Source: Saccharopolyspora erythraea (lineage in GTDB: Bacteria; Actinomycetota; Actinomycetes; Mycobacteriales; Pseudonocardiaceae). Taken from it: a stretch of 64,000 nucleotides of DNA. The DNA lies in NCBI RefSeq assembly GCF_018141105.1, contig NZ_CP054839.1, positions 992,001 through 1,056,000 on the forward strand, given 5' to 3'. Under the pieces are notes generated by a model. It saw nothing but the letters and a program-made list of their open reading frames with translations, was not told the origin of the DNA and ran no database searches. Position numbers and translations under genes: made by a program. Shown one piece after another: positions 9,908-19,882 of this stretch. Numbering within the stretch: position 1 is the stretch's first letter; each line of letters opens with the position of its first letter.

Positions 9908-10321
9908 ATGAGCACTCCCGAAGAGGTCGGGTCGGTCAACATCGGCCCGGGCACCATCGACCCCCGTGACTTCCAGGCCCCGGTGAGCAGCGCGGACCGG
10001 GACTTCTACGTCGCCGTGCTGGTGACCGAGGGCGTCACCGAGGGCTCGGACAAGCCCCTCTACGAGGAGTCCTTCGTGCTGCTCAAGGCGGAGTCGGAGG
10101 AAGAGGCCAGGGAGAAGGCCGCCGACTACGGCAAGCAGCAGGAAACCAGCTACCGCAACGAGAACGACCAGGACATCACCTGGAAGCTCCGACACGTCGT
10201 GGACGTCCGGCTGGTCGAGGACGCCACCTTCGACGACGGTTCGGAGCTCTACAGCCGGTTCTTCCGCAACTTCGCCGGCTACCGCTCCTTCGAACCGCTG
10301 CTCGGCGGCGAGGAGCTCTGA
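9908..10321 (+). CDS. DUF4288 domain protein
   Basis: A 137-residue soluble protein with a DUF4288-like core: FYVAVLVTEG near residue 34, then LYEESFVLLKAESEEEAREKAADYG, a duplicated-looking alpha/beta unit, and DITWKLRHVVDVRLVED. The function of the family is unknown. Start ATG at 9908 follows GGGAG closely. It sits 13 bases after the DNA ligase stop, which suggests co-transcription but not necessarily a joint role. The sequence is acidic, without signal peptide or membrane segment. Confidence 0.75.
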   Translation: MSTPEEVGSVNIGPGTIDPRDFQAPVSSADRDFYVAVLVTEGVTEGSDKPLYEESFVLLKAESEEEAREKAADYGKQQETSYRNENDQDITWKLRHVVDVRLVEDATFDDGSELYSRFFRNFAGYRSFEPLLGGEEL

Positions 10322-12634
<2,313 letters not shown>

Positions 12635-12770
12635 CGACCGGGGCCGACCGGTGGGCGACGACCCGTGCCGACCGGTCGGCCACGCCTGGCATCAGCCCGG
12701 CGACGATCAAGGCAGTCCGGCTGGTGGCCCTCGCCGTCCACTGGTGACGACCGGCGAGTGACGCGCCCGG

Positions 12771-12809
12771 CCGGGTTGCCGGTGCCCTGGCAGGGCACCG
12801 GCAACCCGG
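12771..12809. terminator. Bidirectional terminator between guaB1 and phoH
   Basis: A near-perfect 39-base palindrome. Arms CCGGGTTGCCGGTGCC and GGCACCGGCAACCCGG form a 16-base stem with the loop around CTGGCAG. It lies between convergent genes. Confidence 0.75.
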
Positions 12810-12822
12810 TTGCGGGCTCAGC

Positions 12823-14202
12823 TCACGGCGTGAAGTCGCCCTCCAGCATCTCGGTCACCAGCGCGGCCACCGGCGAGCGCTCGGACCGGGTGAGGGTGAC
12901 GTGGGCGAACAGCGGGTGCCCCTTCAGCTTCTCGATCACCGCGGCGACCCCGTCGTGGCGGCCGACCCGCAGGTTGTCGCGCTGGGCGACGTCGTGGGTG
13001 AGCACCACCCGCGAGTTCGACCCGAGGCGTGAGAGCACCGTCAGCAGGACGTTGCGCTCCAGCGACTGCGCCTCGTCGACGATGACGAACGAGTCGTGCA
13101 GCGACCGCCCGCGGATGTGGGTGAGGGGCAGGACCTCCAGCATTCCCCGGTCCATGACCTCGTCCAGCACGTCCTGGCTGGCCAGCGCGCCGAGGGTGTC
13201 GAACACGGCCTGCGCCCACGGCTGCATCTTCTCGTTCTCGCTGCCCGGCAGGTAGCCGAGCTCCTGCCCGCCGACGGCGTAGACCGGGCGGAACACCACG
13301 ACCTTGCGGTGCTGCTGGCGTTCCAGCACCGCTTCCAGGCCCGCGCACAGCGCGAGCGCCGACTTGCCGGTGCCCGCCCGCCCGCCGAGGGAGACGATCC
13401 CGACCTCGGGGTCCAGCAGGAGATCCAGCGCGATCCGCTGCTCGGCGGAGCGGCCGTGCAGCCCGAACGCCTCCCGGTCGCCGCGCACCAGCTTGACCTG
13501 CTTGTCCGCGGTGACCCTGCCCAGCGCGCTCTGCGAGCCGGCGAGCAGCCGCAGACCGGTGTTTGCGGGCAGGTCGCGCGCCTCGTCGAGGTCTGCGACG
13601 GACTCCTTGAACAGCACGTCGATGGTGTCCGGCGGCACGTCGAGGTCAGCCATGCCGGTCCAGCCCGACGACACCACGTCCTGCGCCCGGTACTCCTCGG
13701 CCTCCAGGGCGACCGACGCGGCCTTGACCCGCATCGGCATGTCCTTGGTGACCAGGGTGACGCGGTGTCCCTCGGCGGCCAGGTTCAGCGCGCAGGCGAG
13801 GATTCTCGCGTCGTTGGAGTCGGTGCGGAAACCCGGCGGAAGCACCTGCGGGTCCGAGTGGTTGAGCTCGACGTGCAGGTTGCCGCCCTGCTCCCCGACG
13901 GGGACGGGGGCGTCGAGTCTCCCGTGCCGAAGACGCAGGTCGTCGAGCACGCGGAGGGACTCCCTGGCGAACCAGCCGAGCTCGGGGTGGTGTCGCTTGG
14001 CCTCGAGTTCGCTGATCACGACCAGGGGCAGCACCACGCTGTGCTCGGCGAACCGGCACATCGCCCACGGGTCGGACAGCAGCACCGAGGTGTCGAGGAC
14101 GTACGTGCGGACCTCGCCCGGGGCATCCGGACGGGTCGGGCACGCTGGATCACCGGTCGTTGCCGGGAGATCCGCTGGGGGCTGGGAACGTCGTGTGGTC
14201 AC
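12823..14202 (-). CDS. phoH2: PIN domain-PhoH ATPase fusion (PhoH2)
   Basis: A 459-residue protein in two parts. The N-terminal PIN nuclease domain (about 30-165) begins with [12 protein letters not shown] and shows further acidic residues in SELEAKR and in [12 protein letters not shown]. The C-terminal PhoH-type ATPase (about 230-455) has Walker A GRAGTGKS (Lys280) and Walker B FVIVDEAQ (Asp376). Mycobacterial PhoH2 has RNA unwinding and sequence-specific RNase activity. The GTG at 14202 is chosen because GAGGGAG lies 5 bases upstream and because the extra upstream frame is Arg/Pro-rich noise. It is a single-gene unit, with the DUF885 gene 365 bases upstream on the same strand. Confidence 0.92.
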   Translation of the reverse strand: MTTRRSQPPADLPATTGDPACPTRPDAPGEVRTYVLDTSVLLSDPWAMCRFAEHSVVLPLVVISELEAKRHHPELGWFARESLRVLDDLRLRHGRLDAPVPVGEQGGNLHVELNHSDPQVLPPGFRTDSNDARILACALNLAAEGHRVTLVTKDMPMRVKAASVALEAEEYRAQDVVSSGWTGMADLDVPPDTIDVLFKESVADLDEARDLPANTGLRLLAGSQSALGRVTADKQVKLVRGDREAFGLHGRSAEQRIALDLLLDPEVGIVSLGGRAGTGKSALALCAGLEAVLERQQHRKVVVFRPVYAVGGQELGYLPGSENEKMQPWAQAVFDTLGALASQDVLDEVMDRGMLEVLPLTHIRGRSLHDSFVIVDEAQSLERNVLLTVLSRLGSNSRVVLTHDVAQRDNLRVGRHDGVAAVIEKLKGHPLFAHVTLTRSERSPVAALVTEMLEGDFTP

Positions 14203-14567
14203 GGCTACTCCCTCGCGGGCGTGGCGCGCACACCCGCTCGTCGGCGGGCCGGGCCTGCCCCTGCCGAGCCCCGGGCAGAACCGATCGGCGGTCCGCCGCG
14301 GCCGCAGGGCCACGCACCGGCCCTGGCGCGACCACGATGGACGGGAACCGTCCGATCCTGCCTACAGCCACGGTCAGGGCCTCCCCGGACGGACCGCTTA
14401 CGGCGTTGCACTACGGACGGCCCGTCACTGCGGACGCTACCTGCATGATCCGAACTCGGCAGGCAGCCACACAGGTGATTCAGCGAATCGTCAACTGCGC
14501 GTCATGTACCAGGACTTTTACCCACAAGCGCCTACCGCCGGTAATCCCTCCAGCCGAAACCCTGCTC
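14203..14567. other. 365-base intergenic region, no gene seen
   Basis: This stretch separates the DUF885 stop from the phoH2 start on the same strand. It holds the phoH2 Shine-Dalgarno and presumably its promoter. No coding frame with family support, repeat or strong hairpin is visible. Confidence 0.5.
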
Positions 14568-15797
14568 TCAACGGGTGAACATGGGGATCTGTCCGGCGAT
14601 TTCCTCGCGGATGGTCTCCGGCACCAGCGGTTCGTCGAGCAGCCGCCGGTAGCGCTCGCCGCCCGTCGTCCCGGCGGGCGCGAGCTCGAGCCAGGTCCGC
14701 AGCAGCTTGTATCCCTCCACGTAGGTGGTGGTGTAGGCCCGCCACAGCGGGTCGGCCATGAACCGGACGAGCCGCCGCGCGGTGCTGTCGGGCAGCAGTT
14801 GCCACCGGCGCAGGAAGTTCACCACCTCGGTCTCGTCCTTCCCCCGGTCGTGCAGCATCACCAGGGCGTCCTGGCGCACCGCGAGCAGCCGGCCCATCGC
14901 GGTCTCGACGCGTTCGGCGAGCTCGCCGTCGAACACGACGCCCAGGTCGGCGAGGATCTCGGCGGCCCACGCGCCCCAGCCGCGGCCGACGACGGCGTGC
15001 AAACCGAGGTCGGCGATCCCCTCGGCCAGCAGGCACTGGGGGGTGTTGATCAGGAAGATCGTGTGTTCGATGCGCTGCTGCCGGTCGACCAGCCCGGCTT
15101 CCTTGCGGCAGTGCTCGGTGTGGTGCCCGGGATAGGACTCGTGCGCGATGAGGTGCGGCAGTTCGGCGGCGCTGTGCCCGGCATCGGCGTTGATGGCGAC
15201 CCGCGAGCGGAAGTCGCCCAGGTACTGGTTGAAGCCTCCCCACACCTCACCGGTCACGATGCGGTAGTCGACGGTTTCCTGAGGTGGCAGGCGGAACCGG
15301 GCTCGCACGCGGTCCCGCAGAGCGCTCGACAACGCCAGCACACAGTGCCGGAGCCGCTCCGGCGGGATGCGGTTCCGCTCGCGCAGCGACTTGATCCGCT
15401 CGCCGAGGGTGCCGTGGCCGGGCAGCACCTCGTCCAGCTCGTGGTGCGCGCGCCGGTAGTCGTCGGGATCGCCGGGGGTGATCCGCGCCTGGAAGTACGC
15501 GGCGGCCTCGGCCGTGAAGGACATCTGCTCGCCAGCCAGCTTCCGCCCGGCGCACTCCAGCGCCGTGAGCTGCGCGCTGAGGAACGCCTCGCGCTGCCGC
15601 CCCAGCTCCGCGCCGGGCAGCTCCGCGAGCAGGCCGCGGGCGCGGGCGGCGAGCGCGCTCGGATCCGGACGGGTCTCGTTGCGGACCTTCCTGCGCAGCT
15701 CCGGGTCGCCGGTGTAGGCGTCGGTGAAGCCCGGCACCAGCCGGTCGAACCGCAGACCGAGCCGCACGTACTCGGTCACGAGAGCGGAGGGGTCCAT
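14568..15797 (-). CDS. DUF885 family putative zinc metallopeptidase
   Basis: A 409-residue, mostly helical protein. The motif HLIAHESYPGHHTEH has the HExxxGHH-like zinc-site signature of DUF885, a family of predicted metallopeptidases; a downstream glutamate in AEGIADLGLHAV would be the third ligand region. No signal peptide is present, so it is probably cytoplasmic, unlike many secreted DUF885 members. The ATG at 15797 is supported by a TANNNT box 6 bases upstream and the absence of a Shine-Dalgarno. The substrate is unknown. Length is shorter than the ~550-600 residues of many relatives, mainly in the N-terminal part. Confidence 0.8.
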   Translation of the reverse strand: MDPSALVTEYVRLGLRFDRLVPGFTDAYTGDPELRRKVRNETRPDPSALAARARGLLAELPGAELGRQREAFLSAQLTALECAGRKLAGEQMSFTAEAAAYFQARITPGDPDDYRRAHHELDEVLPGHGTLGERIKSLRERNRIPPERLRHCVLALSSALRDRVRARFRLPPQETVDYRIVTGEVWGGFNQYLGDFRSRVAINADAGHSAAELPHLIAHESYPGHHTEHCRKEAGLVDRQQRIEHTIFLINTPQCLLAEGIADLGLHAVVGRGWGAWAAEILADLGVVFDGELAERVETAMGRLLAVRQDALVMLHDRGKDETEVVNFLRRWQLLPDSTARRLVRFMADPLWRAYTTTYVEGYKLLRTWLELAPAGTTGGERYRRLLDEPLVPETIREEIAGQIPMFTR

Positions 15798-15803
15798 GCC
15801 GAG

Positions 15804-15809
15804 ACACTA
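15804..15809 (-). promoter_or_regulatory. -10 box TAGTGT of the DUF885 gene, leaderless
   Basis: On the minus strand TAGTGT (TANNNT) ends 6 bases before the ATG at 15797. Confidence 0.45.
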
Positions 15810-16076
15810 CGACGTGGCGGCGCGTCGCGGCGAAGAACCCCGCGGATCACTCGATTTCACCGACCGCCCGGAACTGTGTGCCGCGTCTACCTGGGATTCT
15901 ATGGAGCCGCAGCTTTAGGGGGTGGCAGATAAAGCACACAATGGTGTTAACGAGGTTTTGTTCGCAGTCGTTGATCGCTATGTTTCTCGCCGGGTGCTTC
16001 CCTCGCCAAGCTACTGGGGTACTCGGGTCGAGGAATACGCACTCGCCTACCCCCATCCAGTCAAGGAGCAAGAAAA

Positions 16077-16322
16077 GTGCTTAAGAAAGCAGCGGTTGTC
16101 GCCGGCGCTGCCGCCACCATGCTCGCCGTGGCCCCGATGGCCTACGCCGACTCCGCCGACAACGACGGCGTGAACGTCCTCAACGACAACAACATCAGTG
16201 CGCTGCCGATCCAGGCTTGCGGCAACGACATCGCGGTGGTGGGCGTCATCCTCAAGCTCTTCTCGACCCAGAGCACCCAGTGCGTCAACGCCCCGATCGT
16301 CGACCACCCGAGCCAGCGCTGA
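16077..16322 (+). CDS. Chaplin-like small secreted protein, copy 1
   Basis: An 81-residue precursor: a signal peptide with basic start MLKK and hydrophobic core, cleaved near ADS (about residue 25), then a mature part of about 55 residues. It contains DNDGVNVLNDNNIS, a PIQACGNDIAVVGV block and a second cysteine in TQCVNAPIVDHPS. The spaced Cys pair and the ACGND-AVVG block resemble chaplins, the surface-active amyloid proteins of aerial hyphae, although the match is partial. Start GTG at 16077 follows AAGGAG by 8 bases. A paralogue lies 303 bases downstream, and each has its own terminator. A role on hyphal or spore surfaces is inferred. Confidence 0.7.
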   Translation: MLKKAAVVAGAAATMLAVAPMAYADSADNDGVNVLNDNNISALPIQACGNDIAVVGVILKLFSTQSTQCVNAPIVDHPSQR

Positions 16323-16625
16323 GTCGGTCGGTTGGTTTTCGGGCTGCTCTTCCCGAGTGGCCCCGGGCAGAGAGGGCGCCGGGCTGCCCCGGCGCTCCTT
16401 TTTGCGTTCCTTTCGAAATATTCGCGCACGCCAGTTCCCGGTATCGAGCGGGCTGGATCGCGTGAAAAGCAATCCGATCACACAATCGGGTTAAGAGTTG
16501 TCGTGCACGGCCTGCCGGTCCTGATCACTGGTGGAAGTGCGCAAGACTCCGGTGCCACCCCGCGGCCCCCTCAAGAGGACCGCTTGGTGTCAATTCCCCG
16601 CGTGGACCAAAGGAGAGTGAACGAA
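16323..16625. other. Intergenic region between the two chaplin-like genes
   Basis: It contains the terminator of copy 1 (16373-16403) and about 220 bases that must carry the promoter and leader of copy 2, ending in AAAGGAG about 10 bases before the start. No other gene is visible. Confidence 0.5.
16373..16403 (+). terminator. Terminator of chaplin-like copy 1
   Basis: GGGCGCCGG pairs with CCGGCGCTC (one wobble) and is followed by TTTTT at 16399-16403: a canonical Rho-independent terminator. Confidence 0.85.
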
Positions 16626-16874
16626 GTGCTGAAGAAGGCTGCGATCCTCGCAGGTGCCGCTGCCGGCCTGCTGGCGCTGGCCCCGGTCGCCAACGCCGAC
16701 TCCGCCGACAACGACGGCGTGAACATCCTCAACGACAACAACATCAGCGCGGTGCCGATCCAGCTCTGCGGCAACGATGTCGCCGTCGTCGGCGCGGTCG
16801 CCAAGGTCGCCTCGGCTCAGACCACCCAGTGCGTCAACGCCCCGGTCGTCGACCACCCGAGCCAGAACAGCTGA
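16626..16874 (+). CDS. Chaplin-like small secreted protein, copy 2
   Basis: An 82-residue paralogue of the preceding protein, with the same signal peptide layout, the same DSADNDGVN-LNDNNIS block, two conserved cysteines (QLCGND and TTQCVNAP) and an almost identical end (VDHPSQ). Start GTG at 16626 is chosen over an in-frame GTG at 16617 because AAAGGAG ends 10 bases before the former and only one base before the latter. The two copies diverge mostly in the signal peptide and in the segment between the cysteines, as expected for a tandem duplication kept by selection. Function by family similarity only. Confidence 0.7.
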   Translation: MLKKAAILAGAAAGLLALAPVANADSADNDGVNILNDNNISAVPIQLCGNDVAVVGAVAKVASAQTTQCVNAPVVDHPSQNS

Positions 16875-16896
16875 GCGCGGACCGACTGACGAAGAA

Positions 16897-16927
16897 GGCC
16901 AGGTCGTCTCAAGACGGCCTGGCCTTT
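16897..16927. terminator. Terminator between chaplin-like copy 2 and uppS
   Basis: GGCCAGGTCGTC and GACGGCCTGGCC form a 12-base stem with loop TCAA, followed by TTT on the plus strand. It lies between convergent genes. Confidence 0.8.
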
Positions 16928-16956
16928 CGCTGCGCCCGGGGAACCTCGGGCGGGCG

Positions 16957-17733
16957 CTAGCCGCCGAAGCGGCGGTGCCGCGCCGCGTACTCGCGCAGCG
17001 CGCGCAGGAAGTCCACCCGCCGGAAAGCGGGCCAGTACGCCTCGCAGAACCAGAACTCCGAGTGCGCGGACTGCCACAGCATGAAGCCGGACAGCCGCTG
17101 CTCACCGGAAGTTCGGATGAGCAGGTCGGGATCCGGCTGCCCGGAGGTGTAGAGGTGCTCGGCGATGTGGTCGACGGTGAGCACCTCGGCCAGCTCGTCG
17201 ATGGTCGTGCCCGCCTCGGCGTGCTGCTGGAGCAGCTTGCGCACGGCGTCGGCGATCTCCTGCCGCCCGCCGTAGCCGACGGCGACGTTGACCTGCATTC
17301 CCGTGCGGCCCTTGGTGCGCAACGCCGCCGCCGAGAGCCGGGCCGCGGTCTCGGTCGGCAGCAGGTCGAGCGCGCCGACTATCCGCACCTGCCAGGGCTT
17401 TCCGGGCTCGGTCAGCTCGTCGACCACACCGGCGATGATCTCCAGCAGCGCCGACAGCTCGTCGCTGGTGCGGTTGAGGTTGTCGGTGGAGAGCAGCCAG
17501 AGCGTGACGACCTCGACGTCGGCTTCCTGGCACCAGCCGAGCATCTCGGCGATCTTGCGCGCGCCCTCGCGGTGACCGTGGTTGACGTCGAAACCGGCTT
17601 CCTTGGCCCACCTGCGGTTTCCGTCGAGGATCACGCCGACGTGCCGGGGTGATTTCGACACGTCGAGCTTCCGGCGCAGCCGCCGTTCGTAGATGTCGAC
17701 GATGAACTCTCGGAGCCGAACCTTAAGCGCCAC
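16957..17733 (-). CDS. uppS: Short-chain Z-isoprenyl diphosphate synthase (Rv1086 type)
   Basis: A 258-residue cis-prenyltransferase. The GVILDGNRRWA motif carries the catalytic Asp, with WLLSTDNLNR, NVAVGYGGRQEI and the C-terminal DLLIRTSGEQRLSGFMLWQ block all present. Along its length it resembles M. tuberculosis Rv1086, which makes omega,E,Z-farnesyl diphosphate, the first committed step toward decaprenyl phosphate (carrier for arabinogalactan and peptidoglycan precursors). Rv1086 is also next to a hemolysin III gene, as here. Start GTG at 17733 is supported by a TANNNT box 8 bases upstream. The symbol uppS is generic; product length cannot be read from sequence with certainty. Confidence 0.87.
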   Translation of the reverse strand: MALKVRLREFIVDIYERRLRRKLDVSKSPRHVGVILDGNRRWAKEAGFDVNHGHREGARKIAEMLGWCQEADVEVVTLWLLSTDNLNRTSDELSALLEIIAGVVDELTEPGKPWQVRIVGALDLLPTETAARLSAAALRTKGRTGMQVNVAVGYGGRQEIADAVRKLLQQHAEAGTTIDELAEVLTVDHIAEHLYTSGQPDPDLLIRTSGEQRLSGFMLWQSAHSEFWFCEAYWPAFRRVDFLRALREYAARHRRFGG

Positions 17734-17741
17734 GCCCGACG

Positions 17742-17747
17742 AGAGTA
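17742..17747 (-). promoter_or_regulatory. -10 box TACTCT of uppS, leaderless
   Basis: On the minus strand TACTCT (TANNNT) ends 8 bases before the GTG at 17733, with no Shine-Dalgarno. Confidence 0.5.
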
Positions 17748-17840
17748 CGCGGGCCGCAACCGGCGGCGACCGCGTCCCTGGGCAAGCCGGTGAAACGCAC
17801 GTCACCGGCCTTGCGGGTGCACGCCGGATCTGCGCTCCCG

Positions 17841-17846
17841 TAACCT
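17841..17846 (+). promoter_or_regulatory. -10 box TAACCT of the hemolysin III gene, leaderless
   Basis: TAACCT (TANNNT) ends 6 bases before the GTG at 17853. The divergent uppS promoter is about 95 bases away. Confidence 0.55.
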
Positions 17847-17852
17847 CATGGC

Positions 17853-18530
17853 GTGACTAGTGCCATGACCGCCCGCCGCTCGACGGCGATCGTCAAGCCG
17901 AGGCTGCGCGGCTGGATCCACCTCTGGTCCCTGGTTGTCTCGGCCGCGGCCGGCGTGACGCTGATCGCGCTCGCGGGGTCGACGGTGTCGGCTGCCGCCG
18001 CGGTCGGGACGTCGATCTACGTGGCGACCGTGCTCGGCCTGTTCGGCGTAAGTGCGCTCTATCACCGCAAGACGTGGAAGTCGGTCGGTGCGCGTACCTG
18101 GATGCGCAGGCTCGACCACTCCATGATCTTCCTGTTCATCGCGGGTACCTACACGCCGTTCGCGATGCTGGCGATGCAGCCGACCACCGGTGCCGTCGTG
18201 CTGGCCGTGGTCTGGGGCGGCGCGCTGGGCGGCGTGGTGCTCAAGCTCGCCTGGCCGAACGCGCCGCGCTGGGTCGGCGTGCCGGTCTACATCGCGCTGG
18301 GCTGGGTGGCCGTGTTCGTGCTGCCGGACCTGCTGCAGAACGCCGGGGTCGCCGCGCTCGTGCTGCTGCTGGCCGGTGGTGTGCTCTACACGGCGGGCGC
18401 GGTCTTCTACGCCACGCGCTGGCCGGACCCGTGGCCGAAGACCTTCGGCTACCACGAGTTCTTCCACGCCGCGGTCTCCAGCGCCGCCGTCTGCCACCAC
18501 GTGGCGATCTGGCTGGCCCTCTACTCCTGA
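17853..18530 (+). CDS. Hemolysin III / PAQR-family membrane protein
   Basis: A 225-residue seven-helix membrane protein. The family's three polar motifs are present: SALYHR at the end of helix 2, RRLDHSMIFLFIAGTYTP in the next helix pair, and HEFFHAAVSSAAVCHHV near the C-terminus, which hold the predicted metal-binding histidines. Despite the name, bacterial members are related to PAQR receptors and are probably membrane hydrolases; a haemolytic role is not implied. The GTG at 17853 has a TANNNT box 6 bases upstream. The divergent pairing with Z-FPP synthase matches the mycobacterial order. Confidence 0.88.
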   Translation: MTSAMTARRSTAIVKPRLRGWIHLWSLVVSAAAGVTLIALAGSTVSAAAAVGTSIYVATVLGLFGVSALYHRKTWKSVGARTWMRRLDHSMIFLFIAGTYTPFAMLAMQPTTGAVVLAVVWGGALGGVVLKLAWPNAPRWVGVPVYIALGWVAVFVLPDLLQNAGVAALVLLLAGGVLYTAGAVFYATRWPDPWPKTFGYHEFFHAAVSSAAVCHHVAIWLALYS

Positions 18531-18536
18531 CCACTC

Positions 18537-18587
18537 GACCCGTCGGGCCGGGGACCGCGCGAGCGCGGATCCCCGGCCCGACGGGTC
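18537..18587. terminator. Long bidirectional terminator
   Basis: Arms of about 18 bases (GACCCGTCGGGCCGGGGA and TCCCCGGCCCGACGGGTC) with a further GC-rich inner stem. It lies between convergent genes and overlaps the stop codon of the downstream minus-strand gene by two bases. Confidence 0.8.
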
Positions 18588-19200
18588 AGGTCAGGTCCGG
18601 GCCCTGCGCCCGCAGGTCGTCGACCTTGGCCAGCGCTTCGCGCAGCTCGGTGAGCCATTCCTCGGTGTGTTCGCCCACCAGCCGGACCGCCCACGCCAGC
18701 GCCTCGGAGCGGGAGCGGGCGATGCCCGCGTCGACCAGCGTGTCGAGCACCATCCGCTCCGGCTGCCGCAGCCGGGTCATGACCGGCGCCGACAGCGTGG
18801 TGAACAGCTCCTCCGCGCCGCCCAGCCGCGCTCCCCACGACACCTTGCGTCCGTAGCGGTGCTCGGCCTGCCGGGCGATCTCGATGCGCTCTTCCCGGGT
18901 CTCCTCCCGGAACCTGGCGATGCGGCCGCTCTCGGCCGCGGCGCGGGCGGCGTCGTCGGCGAAGTCGTCGTCGAGCGCGGGCAGCTCGCCGACGACGAGG
19001 ATCTCCTCGCGGTCGACGCTGACCTCGGGAGCCGTGGTGAACCAGCCCTCCGGCAGGCGGCCGGTGAACCACGCATTGGCGTCGTCGGCCGACGGCGCTT
19101 CCGGTGGCCGCCTGCCACCGCGTCCGCCGCCGGTCCACGGGGGTTGACCGCCCCACCGGCGGCCTCGTGCGGTGCGGATGAATCTCGCGTTCATCGCCAT
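18586..19200 (-). CDS. Conserved protein of unknown function with possible ribbon-helix-helix C-terminus
   Basis: A 204-residue protein. The first 40 residues are basic, Gly/Arg/Pro-rich and likely disordered. An acidic middle part follows, with DREEILVVGELP (63-74), a long charged helix (about 84-118) and RKVSWGARLGG. The C-terminal RLRQPERMVLDTLVDAGIARSRSEALAWAVRLV stretch (written in two parts here: 144-158 and 159-175) has the strand-helix-helix pattern of CopG/Arc-type DNA-binding folds. Start ATG at 19200 follows GGAAGGGG; a second ATG two codons later is possible. Three 8-base tandem repeats lie just upstream (19212-19235), as expected for an autoregulated RHH protein. Function otherwise unknown. 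Confidence 0.7.
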   Translation of the reverse strand: MAMNARFIRTARGRRWGGQPPWTGGGRGGRRPPEAPSADDANAWFTGRLPEGWFTTAPEVSVDREEILVVGELPALDDDFADDAARAAAESGRIARFREETREERIEIARQAEHRYGRKVSWGARLGGAEELFTTLSAPVMTRLRQPERMVLDTLVDAGIARSRSEALAWAVRLVGEHTEEWLTELREALAKVDDLRAQGPDLT

Positions 19201-19211
19201 CACCCCTTCCA

Positions 19212-19235
19212 ATTACACGATTACACGCTTGCACG
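19212..19235. promoter_or_regulatory. Tandem 8-bp repeats upstream of the putative RHH gene
   Basis: ATTACACG is repeated exactly at 19212-19219 and 19220-19227, with a third degenerate copy CTTGCACG (6 of 8) at 19228-19235. The array abuts the Shine-Dalgarno region of the gene starting at 19200 and is AT-rich compared with its surroundings. Short head-to-tail repeats of 7-9 bases are typical operators of ribbon-helix-helix repressors. Confidence 0.5.
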
Positions 19236-19276
19236 TGCCGTGGAAGGGCTGCGGATTGCGCTCCTGGAGAACTCGA

Positions 19277-19783
19277 TCAGGTCAGCTCGCGGCGCATGCA
19301 CACCCGCGCGGCGGGGTCCAGGCCGTGCGCGGTCTCGTTGGCGACGACGGTGGTCAGCCCGGCGCCGATCTCGTCGGTGCCGAGCTCCCGGAACCCCAGA
19401 CGGCGGTAGTACGGCGCGTTCCAGGGCACCGTCCGGAAGGTGGTGAGGGTCATCGAGCGGATGCCGCGCTCGACGGCCCAGGCGGCGACGTGGTCGAGCA
19501 GGCCGCGCCCGATGCCCCGCCTCGCGTGGTCGGGATGCACGCTGATCTGCGCGATGTGCGCCGCGCCGTCGACCAGCTCGACCACGACGAACGCGACCGG
19601 CTCGCCGCCCTCGACTGCGACCCAGGCGCGCCCCGCCCGCTGGTAGGCGGTGAGGGCGTCGAGCGGCAGCGGCGGGCTGTCGGCGATCTCGGGCATGCCG
19701 ATCTCGCGGAAGGGCTCGCCGGAGGCGACCTCGACGGACTGGAGGCGGGGGAGCTCGCCGGGCTCGGCGGTTCGGAGGTCCAC
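19277..19783 (-). CDS. GNAT-family N-acetyltransferase
   Basis: A 168-residue acetyltransferase. The acetyl-CoA loop appears as [20 protein letters not shown], followed by the beta-bulge segment [21 protein letters not shown], both standard for GNAT enzymes. The substrate is unknown. GTG at 19783 begins the folded domain ([14 protein letters not shown]); the frame upstream of it encodes two repeated basic segments with only a TTG start and is better read as intergenic repeat. It lies 100 bases downstream of the DUF255 gene on the same strand and may be its operon partner. Confidence 0.75.
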   Translation of the reverse strand: MDLRTAEPGELPRLQSVEVASGEPFREIGMPEIADSPPLPLDALTAYQRAGRAWVAVEGGEPVAFVVVELVDGAAHIAQISVHPDHARRGIGRGLLDHVAAWAVERGIRSMTLTTFRTVPWNAPYYRRLGFRELGTDEIGAGLTTVVANETAHGLDPAARVCMRRELT

Positions 19784-19822
19784 GCCGCGCAGTGCAGCAG
19801 CGGGCGCTCCGGCGGCGCCACC

Positions 19823-19873
19823 GGATTTCCGCTGCCGGCCGCGCTCAGCGCTGGATTTCCGCTGCCGACCGCG
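19823..19873. repeat. Two-copy 21-base direct repeat between DUF255 and GNAT genes
   Basis: The unit beginning GGATTTCCGCTGCCG occurs at 19823-19843 and 19853-19873 with one difference, 30 bases apart start to start. It lies in the short gap before the GNAT start. A regulatory or slippage origin is possible. Confidence 0.55.
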
Positions 19874-19882
19874 TGGCAACGG

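Noticed and set aside
19784-19879. Longer N-terminus for the GNAT protein
   Set aside because: It would start at TTG without a Shine-Dalgarno and encode two copies of a basic repeat produced by the 21-bp DNA repeat.
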